Below, in pieces: positions 44,474-55,816 of a DNA stretch of 64,000 bases. A program made the position numbers and the translations under genes. Each line of letters opens with the position of its first letter. Position 1 is the stretch's first letter. Below the pieces are notes generated by a model, which saw only the letters and a program-made list of their open reading frames with translations, did not search any database and was not told where the DNA came from. The DNA comes from Bos javanicus (taxonomy: Eukaryota > Chordata > Mammalia > Artiodactyla > Bovidae). Location: contig NC_083882.1 in assembly GCF_032452875.1 (NCBI RefSeq), forward strand, positions 56,869,614 through 56,933,613. Reading direction: 5' to 3'.

Positions 44474-45561
44474 GTAGCCATTTTAATATGGAAGATGGAA
44501 TAAAAAAGCAAAATTTTCAGCATATTATGCTTTATTATTTCAAGAAAGGCAAAACACAACTGAAATACAAAAAAAGATTTGTGCAGTGTATGGAGACGGT
44601 GCTGTGACTGATGGAACATGTCAAAAGTAGTTTGTGAAGTTCAGTGCTGGAGATTTCTAAACAGACTGGAGACCAGTTGAAATTGATAGTGACCAAATCG
44701 AGACATTAATTGAGAACAATCAAAGTTATACTACAAGGGAGATAGTCGACATACTCAAAATAACCAAGTCAGGTGTTAAAGATCATTTGTACTAGCTTGG
44801 TTATGTTTATTGCTTTGATGTTTGGGTTCCACGTAAGTTAAATGAAAAAGGCCTTGAAAGTATTTCTGCATGCGATTCTCTAGTTAAACATAATGAAAAC
44901 ATTTCATTTTTAAAACAAATTGTGATTGGTGATGAAAAGTGGATATTGTACAATAATGTGGAACAGAAATGATTGTGGGGCAAGCAAAATGAACCACCAC
45001 CAGCCATGCCTGGTCCTCATCCACAGAAGGTGACGATGTGTATATGGTGGGATTGGAAGGGAGTCCTCTATTATGAGCTCATTCAGGAAGACCAAATGAC
45101 TAATTCCAACAAGTATTGCTCTCAGACCAACTGAAAGCAGCATTCAATGAAAAGTATCCAGAATTAGTCAGCAGAAAATAATCTTCCATCAGGGTAATGC
45201 AAGCCTGCATGTTTCTTTGATGATCGGGCAAAAACTGTTATAGTTTGGTTGGAAAGTTCTGATTCAACTGCCATATTCATCAGACATTGCATCTTTGGAT
45301 TTCTGTTGATTTTGGTCTTTACAAAATTCTCTTAGTGGAAAAAATTTCAGTTTCCCGAAAGATTGTACAAGGCACCTGGAACAGTTCCTTGCTCACAAAG
45401 ATAAAACGTTTTGAAAAGAGAATTATCAAGTTGCCAGAAAAATGGCAGAAGATAGTGAAACAAAATGGTGAATACGTTGTTTAATAAACTCCTTGGTGAA
45501 AATGAAAAAACGTCTTTCATTTTTACTTAACAGCTTAAGGAGCTGTTTGGCCAACCCAATA

Positions 45562-45879
45562 TTTAATAACTTATTCTCACCACTCCTCTGAATTTAGGTA
45601 CAAATTCTCTTTACTGAGTCACTGTGTTTCAGGGCAATGCAGTTATTTGCATAAACTGAATAAAAATATGTGCCCCTTTACACTGGGATATAACTGGAAA
45701 AACTGATTGTGTTGTAAAGGTCATATCTGAAGGATCATATCTGAGAATAAATGTCATTTAATCGAATATGACAAGTCACCAGTCCCCACTAAGGACACAT
45801 ATATGATTAGTATTTGGAACCAATGCCTATGAGCCTTCCTAGGCAAACTATCTGGTGTCCCCTGTTGTACACGGGGGCT
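45562..45879. other. Intronic sequence, nothing recognised
   Basis: No supported feature. Confidence 0.4.
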
Positions 45880-46055
45880 TCCCTGGTGGCTCAGCTGGTA
45901 AAGAATCTGCCTGCAATGCAGGAGACCTGTATTTGATCCCTGGGTTGGGAAGATCCTGTGGAGAAGGGAAAGGCTACTCACTTCAGTATTCTGGCCTGGA
46001 GAATTCCATGGACTGTATAGTCCATGGGGTTGCAAAGAGTCAGGCATGGCTCTTG
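45880..46055 (+). mobile_element. Bov-tA SINE
   Basis: GGGGGCTTCCCTGGTGGCTC head, ACTTCAGTATTCTGGCCTGG, and a truncated end near GAGTCAGGCATGGCTC. Confidence 0.92.
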
Positions 46056-47039
46056 TACATTGAGTCAAGATGTTGTACATTGTTTCAGCATTACAGGTAA
46101 GAAAGATCAATGACTAGCAGGAAAAGGAAAGAGAAATTTGCACATATTTGTAGCTATAGATGTGAAACCTGGTTCAAGTGAACTTCTAACTTTTAAAGTA
46201 GTAGTGAGAAAAAGAGCTCTGGAATGACAGGGACTATTAAAAGTGAAGTTCTAGACTCCTTATATACTCTCTAGACAGAACCTCATTTAAAAGCCTTAGT
46301 AGTTGTACAACACAATCTGACTCTAGATTTGCTGATTATACAACAAGGAACCTTATGTGTAGTAATCAACCCTTTTAACTGCACTGATGTAAATCAATAA
46401 AGACAAATAACACAAATCACAATGAGAACAGCCTCTAAATAGTCCATAGAGTTTATTCATGATCACAAGAGGGGAATTAATTATTTAAAACTCAGAAACA
46501 AGGCTTGTTGAACCCTCCAGTATTATGGTAGCACATTTTTTTTCTTACCAGGCACACCTAAATGTCATCTCTCAAGGGAATGTATCTTTCTTTGAATTAT
46601 TTATTATTAATTAGGGACAGACTATGTAAAGTTAGATGTTGACTTCTAGAAAACTGATAAAAGAGGAAAAGATTTTTGTGTGGTAGAGATGCAAATGAGT
46701 TTTGATATTGAAGAGAACTCTAAAAGTAAACTTTATTGTCACAGAGTATATTAACCAAAACAATACACTAGATTTGTATCCAACTTAGCAATGCAATTTT
46801 AGTATTTCTTTGTTGCACTGAGTATTTGCATGTTGGTTTCTCACTTTTCTTTTGAGTGGGGTTTGTCATCCTGCTTGTTCCCACATGAATATGCTAAATA
46901 AAACTTGTACTCTGCTTACTGTCTATATGCATGAGAATTACATCTCTGTAATTTTGAGATTTATACTTTCACAAAAGGATATAAAAATGTTCCACACAAA
47001 GGGGTTTTACTGGATAAACAGGAACTCAGCTTAAGCTTC
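46056..47039. other. Intronic sequence, nothing recognised
   Basis: About 1 kb without a supported repeat or exon. AATAAAACTTGTACTCTGC near 46897 looks LTR-like but is too short to call. Confidence 0.4.
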
Positions 47040-47533
47040 CAGAGACAACTCCCAGAATTTTTGTATCTATTTTTATTTCATTACTGATCAGATTAACTAC
47101 TTAATTTTCACACTTAATCTCAAGAAAAACAAATGTACTAACAAATAATCATCAACTCACCACCATATCAATCCATAATTATACCTATCCAAATGAAGAG
47201 AAACCCAGAGTACTTTTTACAAAGAAAACCAATTTTTCTTCGGAAAATTATCCAAACATTCAAATATTTAAAATTATGTGCTATCACCACATTGACCACC
47301 AGTAAACATACATCATGCAAGTAAAGAAAACACAAACAAACCTAAAAACAAAGCTGCTTAGATAACCATATTTGAACCTGAGGCTTCAGGATACTCCTCA
47401 GTAGCTAAAGCAATAGCAAAACAAAGCATTTCAAACATATCATCTAAATATGCTAAGAAAAAACTGTTAATCCTAAAAGAAGCCACCAAAATTTATTACA
47501 ATAACATATCTAATCACACCACTTACCATGGAG
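47040..47533 (-). pseudogene. Nuclear mitochondrial insertion: ND6-like part
   Basis: Read on the plus strand this follows the complement of mitochondrial ND6: CCTGAGGCTTCAGGATACTCC at 47377 (a conserved ND6 segment), CTAAGAAAAAACTGTTAATCC and CACCAAAATTTATTACAAT. The left part (from 47040) is weaker. ND6 is the only protein gene coded on the opposite strand between ND5 and cytochrome b, so this orientation is what a colinear mitochondrial insert should show. Old and broken. Confidence 0.7.
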
Positions 47534-48010
47534 ACTTTTACCAGCCATATGTTACACAACAGATACAATAACAGCCTATTCATCTGGAACACACATTAGG
47601 CAAAACATCACCTATGACTAACTAAACCAATAAATGTATTTTAATAAAGCATCTCTAGTTTCTATGCATCTATTTATTCATGTATGATGAGACATGTACA
47701 GAGCCTACATATAGACACTTGGGCTATCAGATTGATCCCACTACCTTCATATATGGAAATAGTGCTTATAGTTTATGTACTCATACGGTAATAAGTATTC
47801 TGAGGTGATACAGTCATTACAAATCAATCTTTAGCTATTCCTTGTATTAACACTAGTTAACAGAATACATTTGAAGTGGATAAATTTACCCTCACATAGC
47901 TCTTTACTTCTCACTATTTTAACATGAAAAAAGATTAAATGGATCCTCTAGATTAACATTAGAGATAAATAAAATTCCATTCCACCTAGTACATAATCAA
48001 AAGTATTTGA
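47534..48010 (+). pseudogene. Nuclear mitochondrial insertion: cytochrome b-like part
   Basis: With the mitochondrial code the plus strand reads AMCYTTDTMTAYSSGTHI at 47548, like AMHYTSDTTTAFSSVTHI of mammalian cytochrome b. Later come ASLVSMHLFIHV, FWGDTVITN (about 47799-47825; TGA read as Trp, against FWGATVITN) and NKIPFHLVH (against DKIPFHPYY). The first about 35 codons and an internal part around the third quarter are missing, with several stops and frameshifts. A trailing 48011-48080 may continue it. Confidence 0.82.
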
Positions 48011-48080
48011 AAATTGTTTTCCTAATTACACAATTAACTGATAAGAGAGCTATTACTACAGCTGCCCCCAACTATCTTAG

Positions 48081-48731
48081 CTCTGCTGCCACAGGTGCTA
48101 GCAATATGAATGCTTGCTCAGATATTTGTATGCCCTGCTCAGATATTTGTTGTCAAAATCAAAGACTCAAAATGAGTACATCTGATTGATAAAACCGAAT
48201 TCATGTACATTCCCTCTGGACATATGATAACCTAGAAAATGTAAGTTTGGTTTTAACTTTCTTGAGAAGGCAGGCTTGACTTTTATCACATGCAAATTTG
48301 ACCTTTTGTTTTACCTATTTAAAATATTTAGGATAATTCTAAACTCTCAAACTTGTTATTTAAGCAATGCTATAGTCTCCTCATAACATATTTTCCTGAT
48401 TATTCTATCTGTTTCTCCCATCTCCTCCCTATCTCTGCTTCCCTTCTTTGTTACACATTCATACACACACACAGACACACAGAAATATATCTCCTCTTGC
48501 TCCAGTATACTATAATCTCTGAAACAAACCACCATCAATTCATCCATGCCCATGGTTCCTCTTAGTAATTATCTTATTTTAGTTCAAATGATACCTTTGC
48601 ATAAAATGAGTAGACTCATTCACACTTGCATCAAAATTACACTGTACACAGTGTACTTATCTCCAGGAGCAGCATATGACCATACAAGAGGGAGTAAATG
48701 CAGATTTTTTGACCTGGGGAATGTGTCTTAC
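48081..48731. other. Intronic sequence next to exon
   Basis: Contains a short CA-rich stretch at about 48462-48480 and nothing else recognised. Confidence 0.45.
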
Positions 48732-48888
48732 CCATGAATCTGCAAACCATTTGCCTGCATTCAGAGTTGACAGGAAATCCCAATAAAAAAAGCTACTCTG
48801 TTCATCGGAGGCATTTGGCATGACTTCCAAGATATTGGTTGTTCTTCTCAGGTCATAATCGTGCATGAGGAAAGGCACCTCATCCAGG
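48732..48888 (-). CDS. GDPD4: GDPD4 internal exon: GDPD catalytic segment with the FLMHD motif
   Basis: A 157-nt exon read on the minus strand. It begins after a pyrimidine-rich acceptor (TTTGCATGCAG) and ends at a GTAAGA donor. After one leftover base it encodes 52 codons, including VPFLMHDYDLRRTTN, then PNASDEQSSFFYWDF and STLNAGKWFADSW. The HD pair matches the second catalytic histidine region of GDPD enzymes, and LNAGKWF matches the conserved LNAGxWF block that follows it in GDPD2 and GDPD5. These enzymes are multi-pass membrane proteins with an extracellular catalytic loop that cleave glycerophosphodiesters or, for some members, GPI anchors. The exon contains one N-x-S sequon (NAS). Divergence from GDPD2 and GDPD5, together with closer recalled similarity to GDPD4 (GDE6), drives the symbol. 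The upstream HRG...ENT catalytic exon was not found in the window. Confidence 0.85.
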
Positions 48889-49009
48889 CTGCATGCAAAG
48901 GGGAAAAATAAGAGAAAGGGTCAGTAAATTGAATTCAATCCTCTTGGCAGACAGGGTTCTCAGAAAGTCCACCAAGGTCACAAGTCTTACTCCTACCCAA
49001 TCTCAGCAA

Positions 49010-49348
49010 GTTCAGTTCAGTTCAGTTCAGTTGCCCAGTCATGTTGGACTCTGTGACCCCATGAATCGCAGCATGCCAGGCCTCCCTGTCCATCACCGAC
49101 TCCTGGAGTTTACTCAAACTCATGTCCATTGAGTCGGTGATGCCATCCAGCCATCTCATCTTCCGTCATCCCCTTCTCCTCCTGCCCCCAATCCCTCCCA
49201 GCATCAGGGTCTTTTTAAATGAGTCAACTCTTTGCATGAGGTGGCCAAAGTATTGGAGTTTCAGCTTTAGCATTAGTCCTTCCAATGAACACCCAGGACT
49301 GATCTCCTTTAGAATGGACTTGTTGGGTTTCCTTGCAGTCCAAGATAC
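49010..49348 (-). mobile_element. BovB 3' end
   Basis: AGTTCAGTTCAGTTCAGTTCAG tail to TTGGGTTTCCTTGCAGTCCA, 120 bp upstream (in gene terms) of the FLMHD exon. Confidence 0.93.
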
Positions 49349-49789
49349 CAGCAATTCATAGTTGATGTCAATATTTTAATGCCCTAGGGATCAGCATTTT
49401 ATGGTGTGTAATAATAATGTTTATGATGAAAGAATAGCTTCTCTATCCATGAACTTTTTAGAATGGAGAGAAAGATAGGTAGAGTAGTGACTTGAGAGTA
49501 AAGTGAATGGGGTTAGGATGGGGCAATGCTCTGTGGTCTTCAGAGTCATGGAAAGTAGGCACCCAGACAATCTCCCTATGTTTCTCTGACCCATTTTCCA
49601 GCCAGGCACCTGCCATGAGTGAGTACTTCTTGTCCTAGACACTTCACATCAGGTCGTATCATTAGAAAAGATCCTAATTTTGTTTTCTGAAGTTTTCCTT
49701 GAAGAATCTCTACTTTTATGAGACTCTATGTTATTTTCTTATTAAAATACCTAAGAAGAGAACTTTGTAATAGCTATCAGAGAGTAATA
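49349..49789. other. No recognised feature
   Basis: No gene or repeat could be supported. Confidence 0.4.
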
Positions 49790-51190
49790 GGGTTGAAACT
49801 TAGCATCCTTCCCATAAACAATTTACAACTGGACAAAATAAGGAAATAACTTTTTCAGTCAATGGACAACAATAAGCACAGCATGATGGTTTTGGAGAAA
49901 AGGTAAACAAATAAACAGCCTCTACCATTCTACAGGCTTTCTTCTTGCAAGTGAATACTGGACTGTGGTACTAAGAAAAACCAAAAGTGACCCAGAAATT
50001 GTGCTGAAATGAGAAAAAAACTAGATGAAGGAGAGGTCAAGACAGCTAGACTTTGTGGATAAGAGTTCCACAGGAGATTGAGCTATGCTGAAAAGAAGAC
50101 TGTTAGGGAAATATGTAAAGATTTTCCTTCAATATATGAATAAATATCAAAGGATACCCTTGTGGAGTAAAATTCTTTGAAGCCTGCTAAGAGCAACTTT
50201 GAGAAAAATTACCAGAAAATTCTAAGACAGTTTGGACAGCTTCTACTGGGTGTGTGAATGATTCAAGTTCCATCCAGTGAGACTGCACAGATCTCAATAA
50301 TAACTCAGGCATTCTCTAGAGACTACAGAGAGCTATACTTCTGAAACGGGGATAATTTAAAACTAGAATGACTTTAGAACTTCCACAAAAAGACTTTAAA
50401 GCATGTCAATGTATGGCAAAACCACTACAATATTGTAAAGTAATTAGCCTCCGATTAAAATAAATAAATTTATATTAAAAAAAGCAAGCCTCCAAAGAAT
50501 CTTCAATCAACTGCATGCTACAAAAAGTCTAAAATTCTTTCAAGGAGAAGAAAATATACTACCCAGCATGGTAAAATCACAAAGTCCAACATGTAAACAA
50601 AATTTATATGACAGGCAAGGAAGGAGAAAAATGTACCTATAACCAGGAGAAATTACCCAATAATGGCAAACTTGGAAAGGAAAGAGATGGTAAAATTAAT
50701 AAATAAGGATGTTAAATGATACAAAATATAAATATAAGTGATGTATAAAACAGATGTAAAGGAAAATATGAACATAATGAAGACATAATTGTAAGAAATA
50801 AAAAATAAAGGGAAATTCCAGAGCTGAAATGAAAAAGTTTCATGGAAATGAAAATTCAATAACTGAATTTTGCTATTGAATAATAACTGAAATGAAAATT
50901 TCATTGGATGAAATTATTATCAGATTAGGTATTATAGATGATGTAAAGATCACTGAATTTTCAGATGTAGGAATAGAATTTATCCAAAATATATATGTGT
51001 GATTGGAATCCTAAGAGAAGAGGAAAAACAGAAAAAAAAGTCTGAGGAAATGAAAGTTTTAAAAAAATCTCCAAAACTTTATAAAAATTATGCACCAATA
51101 TATCCAAGAATATTAATGCATACAAAGAAAGATAAATATAAGAGTACACATACACATACCCACATTAAGAATTATTATAATACAATCTGT
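49790..51190 (+). mobile_element. Old L1/HAL1-like sequence
   Basis: ATTTACAACTGGACAAAATAA, CAAGCCTCCAAAGAATCTTC, CAACTGCATGCTACAAAAAG and an A-rich ORF1-like stretch resemble half-L1 elements. The assignment is tentative. A short L1 tail is inserted at 50399. Confidence 0.45.
50399..50486 (+). mobile_element. Very short ruminant L1 3' end
   Basis: ATGTCAATGTATGGCAAAACC, TAAAGTAATTAGCCTCCGAT and an A-rich tail. About 88 bp. Confidence 0.85.
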
Positions 51191-51941
51191 CAGGTTTTCA
51201 ATTCTTCCAAAATTGTAAGACACAAAAAATAGGAAAGTACAGCCCATTCAAAGGCAAAAAATAAATCAACAGAAACTGTCCCTGAAAAAGAGCTGATATA
51301 AGATATACTAAATACATTAAATATTAAAGATACTCAAAGAACTAAAGGAAGTTGTAGATAAAGTTAAAAAAGCTATATATGAATAAAATGGACATATTAA
51401 TAAAGAGATTAAAAAAACCTAAAAAGAGAGCAGAAAGAAATTTTGGAGCTAAAATGAAGAAGTGAATAAAAAAATTGACTAGAGGGATTTAAAGGCAAAT
51501 TAAACCAGGCAGAAGAAAGAATCAGTGACCTTGAAAATAGGACAATACGGGTTATTGAGTCTGAGGAAGAGAATAAAAAAAGATTGCAGAAAAGTGAAGA
51601 GTCTAATAAGGTAACCCAGACACCAAAGCTAGACAAGCACTACAAAAAAGGAAATTACAGATCAATATCCCTTAGGAACAGTGATCCAAAACTCCTCAAC
51701 AAAATACAAGCAAATAGAATTTAGTAGTATAATAGTAGGAATATAGACCATGACCAAGTGGAATTTATTCTGACATGCAAGGATAGTTCAACATATCAAA
51801 ATCCATCAACATCATATACCACATTGATAGAAAAAAGGGGAAAAAATGAACATCCCAATTGATGCAGAAAAAGCATATGACAAAATTCTACACCCTTTAA
51901 TGATAAAAACACTAAACAGACTAGAAATAGAAGGAAACTAC

Positions 51942-53213
51942 TCCTGGGACTTCACTGGTGGTCTGGTGGCTGGGACTCTGTGTTCTCAATGCAGGGGGCT
52001 GGATTTTGATCCTGGGTTCAGGAGCTAGATCCTGCATGCTGTGATTGGGAGTTCATATGCTGCAACAAAGTATCTGGGACATGGTAACTGGGGATACTGC
52101 ATGCTGCAATGAAGATCAAAGATATTGCATGCCACAATTAAGACCTGGTTCAGTTCAGTTCAGTTCAGTTGCTCAGTCGTGTTGGACTCTTTGTGACCCC
52201 ATGAACCACAGCATGCCAGGTCTCCTTGTCCATCACCAACTCCCGGAGTTCACTCAAACTCACGTCCATCGAGTTGGTGATGCCATCCAGCTATCTCATC
52301 CTCTGTCGTCCCCTTCTCCTCCTGCCCTCAATCTTTCCCAGCATCAGGGTCTTTTCAAATGAGTCAGCTCTTCGCATCAGGTGGCCAAAGTACTGGAGTT
52401 TCAGCTTCAACATCAGTCCTACCAAAGAACACCCAGGACTGATCTTTAGGATGGATTGGTTGGATCTCCTTGCAGTCCAAGGGACTCTCAAGAGTCTTCT
52501 CCAACACCACAGTTCAAAAGCATCAATTCTTTGGTGCTCAGCTTTCTTTATAGTCCAACTTTCACATCTGTACATGACTACTGGAAAAACCATAGCCTTG
52601 ACTAGATGGACCTTTGTTGGCAAAATAATGTCTCTGCTTTTTAATATGCTGTCTAGGTTGGTCATAACTTTCCTTCCAAGGAGTAAGTGTCTTTTAATTT
52701 TATGGCTGCAATCACCATCTGTAGTGATTTTGGAGCCAGAAAAATAAAGTCAGCCACTGTTTCCACTGTTTCCCATCTATTTGCCATGAAGTGATGGTAC
52801 CAGATGTCATGATCTTAGTTTTCTGAATGTTGAACTTTAAGCCAACTTTTTCACTCTCCTCTTTCACTTTCATCAAGAGGCTCTTTAGTTCCTCTTCACT
52901 TTCTGCCATAAGGGTGGTGTCATCTGCATATCTGAGGTGACTGATATTTCTCCCGGCAATCTTGATTCCAGCTTGTGCTTCTTCCAGCCCAGTGTTTCTC
53001 ATGATGTACTCTGCATATAAGTTAAATAAGCAGGGTGACAATATACAGCCTTGACGTACTCCTTTCCCTACTGGAACCAGTCTGTTGTTCCGTGTCCAGT
53101 TTGAACTGTTCCTTCCTGACCCGCATATAGGTTTCTCAAGAGGCATGTCAGGTGGTCTGGTACTCCCTCTTTCAGATACAGCCAAGTAAATAAATATTTT
53201 TAAAAAGAAAAAA
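51942..53213 (+). mobile_element. CHR-type SINE, split by BovB
   Basis: The head and body are at 51942-52148 (TCCTGGGACTTCACTGGTGG, TGCATGCTGTGATTGGGAG, CACAATTAAGACCTGG). The 3' end is at 53176-53213 (ACAGCCAAGTAAATAAATAT, A-rich tail). A 17-bp perfect duplication AAATAGAAGGAAACTAC flanks the whole at 51925-51941 and 53214-53230. Confidence 0.93.
52149..53175 (-). mobile_element. BovB inside a CHR SINE
   Basis: CAGTTCAGTTCAGTTCAG tail at the left. The minus strand encodes GVRQGCILSPCLFNLYAE and SHLRYADDTTLMAE (intact YADD) and the C-terminal part, with frameshifts near 52455 and 52740. It is 5'-truncated within the RT. Confidence 0.94.
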
Positions 53214-55308
53214 AAATAGAAGGAAACTACCCCAATATAAAGACATATATGAAAAATCCAGAGTGAACACTGTATTCAGTGGTAAAAGACTGAAAACTTT
53301 TCCTCTAAGATTAGGACTAGGCAAGGATGTCTGCTTTGAGGACCCCTGTTCATAATAGTTCTGGAAATTCTAGCCATAGGAATTAGGCAACTTAGGGAAA
53401 TAAAATGCATACAGATTGAGAAGGAATAAATAAAATTACTTCTGTTTTTAGATGATATGATCTTACGTACAGAAAATTCTAAGATTACACATATACAAAA
53501 GAAAACCAATGAATGAATTCAGTGAAGCAGCAGGATACAAAGTCAACACACAAAAGTCAGTTGCATTTCTACATTTGAACAATCAGAAAAGGAAATTTGA
53601 ACAATCAGAACAAGGATTTGAACAATCAGAAAAGGAAATTAGAAAAGCAACTGCATTAGCATCCATTTAGTAAAAGAATAAAGTACATAAGAATTAAACA
53701 AGGAGGTGAAAGATGTATATAGTGAAGTCTAGAAAACATTATTGAAATTAAGGTTAGAAGACATGTATAAATGGAGATAAGCCCATGTTTATAGACTGGA
53801 AGACTTCACATTGTTATGATGTCAATACTATCCAAAGCAATCTTACAGATTCAGTGCAATCTATTGACAAAATCTCAATAACATTTCTTTTAAGAAATAG
53901 AAAAATTCAACCTAAAATTCATAAGGAATCACAAGGAATCCCCAACAGCCAGAAGAATCTTAAAAAAGAAGAACAAAAGTAGAGGACTCACACTTCCTGA
54001 TTTTAAAAAGTAGTATGAAGCAACAGTAATTAAAATAGTGTGGTACTGGCATAAAGACAAATTAATAAAGAGGCCGGAAACAAAGCCTCACACATATGGT
54101 CAAATGATTTTTGACAAGAGTGCTAACTAAGGCCATTCAACAGGGAAAAGACATCTTTTCCGAAATTGTTCTGGGAAAACTGGACATTCACATGAAAAGA
54201 ATGAAACTGGGCCTTTACTTAATACCATATACAAAAACTTAGATGAAAATATAGGGGAAAATCATGACATTGGATTTGGCAATGATTTTTTTTTCTATGA
54301 TGACAAAGGTAGAGGCAAAAACAAACAAAAAAATCAGACAAATTGGCTTCATGAAAATCAAGAATTTATACATCGAGATATACTACTTACAACCTAAAAA
54401 GGCAACCAATAAACTACAAGAAAATATTTGCAAATAATATTTGTGATAAGGGATTAATGTCCAGAATATAAAGAGAACTCCTACATCTCAGCAACAAAAA
54501 AAAACAAACAACCTGATTCAAAAATGGGCAGAGGACTTGACTACAAATCTGTCTAAAGAAGATTTGACTGGCTAATAATTATATGAAAAGAAGCTCAACA
54601 TTACCAATCACTGGGGAAATGCAAATCAAAATTATAATGAGATGCCACCTCACAAAGATTAAGATGGCTCCTATCAAAAAAGCAGAAAGCAAAAAGGTTT
54701 GTTTGTTATTGGTGAGAATGTGGAGAAACCGGAACACTTGTATACTGTTGGTGGGAATTCAAGGTGGTACAGCCACTTTGGAAAAGGGTAATGGCAATTC
54801 CTCAAAAAATTAACAACAGAATTACCATATGACCCAGCCATCTCACTTCTAGGTATACACTCAAAAGACTGAAAGCAGTATCTCAATGAGGTATGTATGT
54901 ACCCATGTTTATGACTACATTATTCACTATAGCTAAAATTGGAAGCAACAAGTGTCCATCAACTGATGAATGGAGAAGCCAAATGTAGTATATACATACA
55001 GAGGAATATCATTCATCCTTCTTAGGATGAAAATCCTGCAATATGCTACAACGTGAATGAACTTTCAAGACGTTAAGCTAAGTGATATAAGCCAGTAACA
55101 TACAAAAAGTACTGTATGATTCCACTTACATGAAGTAGTAAAAATCATAAAGGAAGAAAGCAGAATGGGATTGCCAGGGTCTGGGGCTGAGGAGGAGGAG
55201 GCATTGGGAAGTATCATTTAATGGGTACAGACTTTCAGTTTTACTAGATAAAAAGAGTTTTGGAGATAAACAGTTGAAGTTTAGGCAATATTATAAATAA
55301 TATATGTT

Positions 55309-55771
55309 TTATTTATTTTTATTTAAGTTAAAAAATTTTAAAAACTAATTAATTTATTTTAATTGGAGGCTAATTACTCTACAATGTTGTAGTGGTTTTT
55401 GTCATACATTGACATGAATCAGCCATAGGTGTACATGTGTTCCCCATCCTGAACCCCCTTCCAACCTCCCTCTCCATCCCACCCCTCAGGGTCATCCCAG
55501 TGCACCAGCCCTGAGCACCCTGTCCTATGCATCAAACCTGGACTGGCGATCTGTTTCACATATGATAATATATATGTTTCAATGTTATTCTCTCAAATCA
55601 TCCCACCCTAGCCTTCTCCCACAGAGTCCAAAAGACTGTTCTTTACATCTGTGTCTCTTTTGCTGTCTTGCATATAAGGTCATCGTTACCATCTTTCTAA
55701 ATTCCAAATGAAACAACTGACAAAGAATTAATCTCAAAAATATATAAGCAGCTCCAGCAGCTCAATTCCAG
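55309..55771 (-). mobile_element. Ruminant L1 insertion with 5' inversion
   Basis: 55309-55708 is antisense L1 3' UTR (A-rich tail at left; ends GGAATTTAGAAAGATGGTAA on the minus strand, matching 59211 onward). 55709-55771 is ORF2 text in sense (CAACTGACAAAGAATTAATC), matching 58523 onward. Both lie between 16-bp duplications ATAAATAATATATGTT at 55293-55308 and 55772-55787. Confidence 0.9.
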
Positions 55772-55816
55772 ATAAATAATATATGTTACAACTAAACCAT
55801 ACATTTAAAAATGGTT

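Larger units (their letters stand above)
43881..45561 (+). mobile_element. Cecropia-type mariner, decayed copy 2
   Basis: Terminal inverted repeats TTGGGTTGGCCAAAAGGTTC (from 43883) and its counterpart GCTGTTTGGCCAACCCAA (to 45559), both bordered by TA. The best transposase text is the C-terminus at 45287-45484 (KIVQGTWNSSLLTKI, LPEKWQKIVKQNGEYVV). Stops and frameshifts elsewhere. It carries a BovB 3' end and a short L1 3' end, so its own segments are 43881-43993, 44215-44288 and 44474-45561. Confidence 0.92.
21633..48731 (-). other. GDPD4: GDPD4 intron of 27,099 bp
   Basis: This interval separates the FLMHD exon from the SELLEIA exon. It begins with GTAAGA and ends with AG on the minus strand. 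No further GDPD-like exon was seen in it, and the protein reads through without a gap, so it appears to be one intron. It carries the BovB, L1, SINE, hAT, mariner, ERV, NUMT and processed-pseudogene insertions listed separately. Confidence 0.75.
51191..55292 (+). mobile_element. Old L1 (ORF1 piece joined to ORF2), host of a nested insertion
   Basis: ORF1-like text 51230-51610 (GAACTGTCCCTG-type region, GAATCAGTGACCTTGAAAA) jumps to ORF2 RT text at about 51620 (AAATTACAGATCAATATCCC), so the ORF1-ORF2 middle is deleted. After the CHR/BovB nest, ORF2 resumes at 53214 (NTVFSG-like region) and runs through GATTTTTGACAAGAGTGC and CAACCAATAAACTACAAG to a 3' UTR near 55150. Confidence 0.75.
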
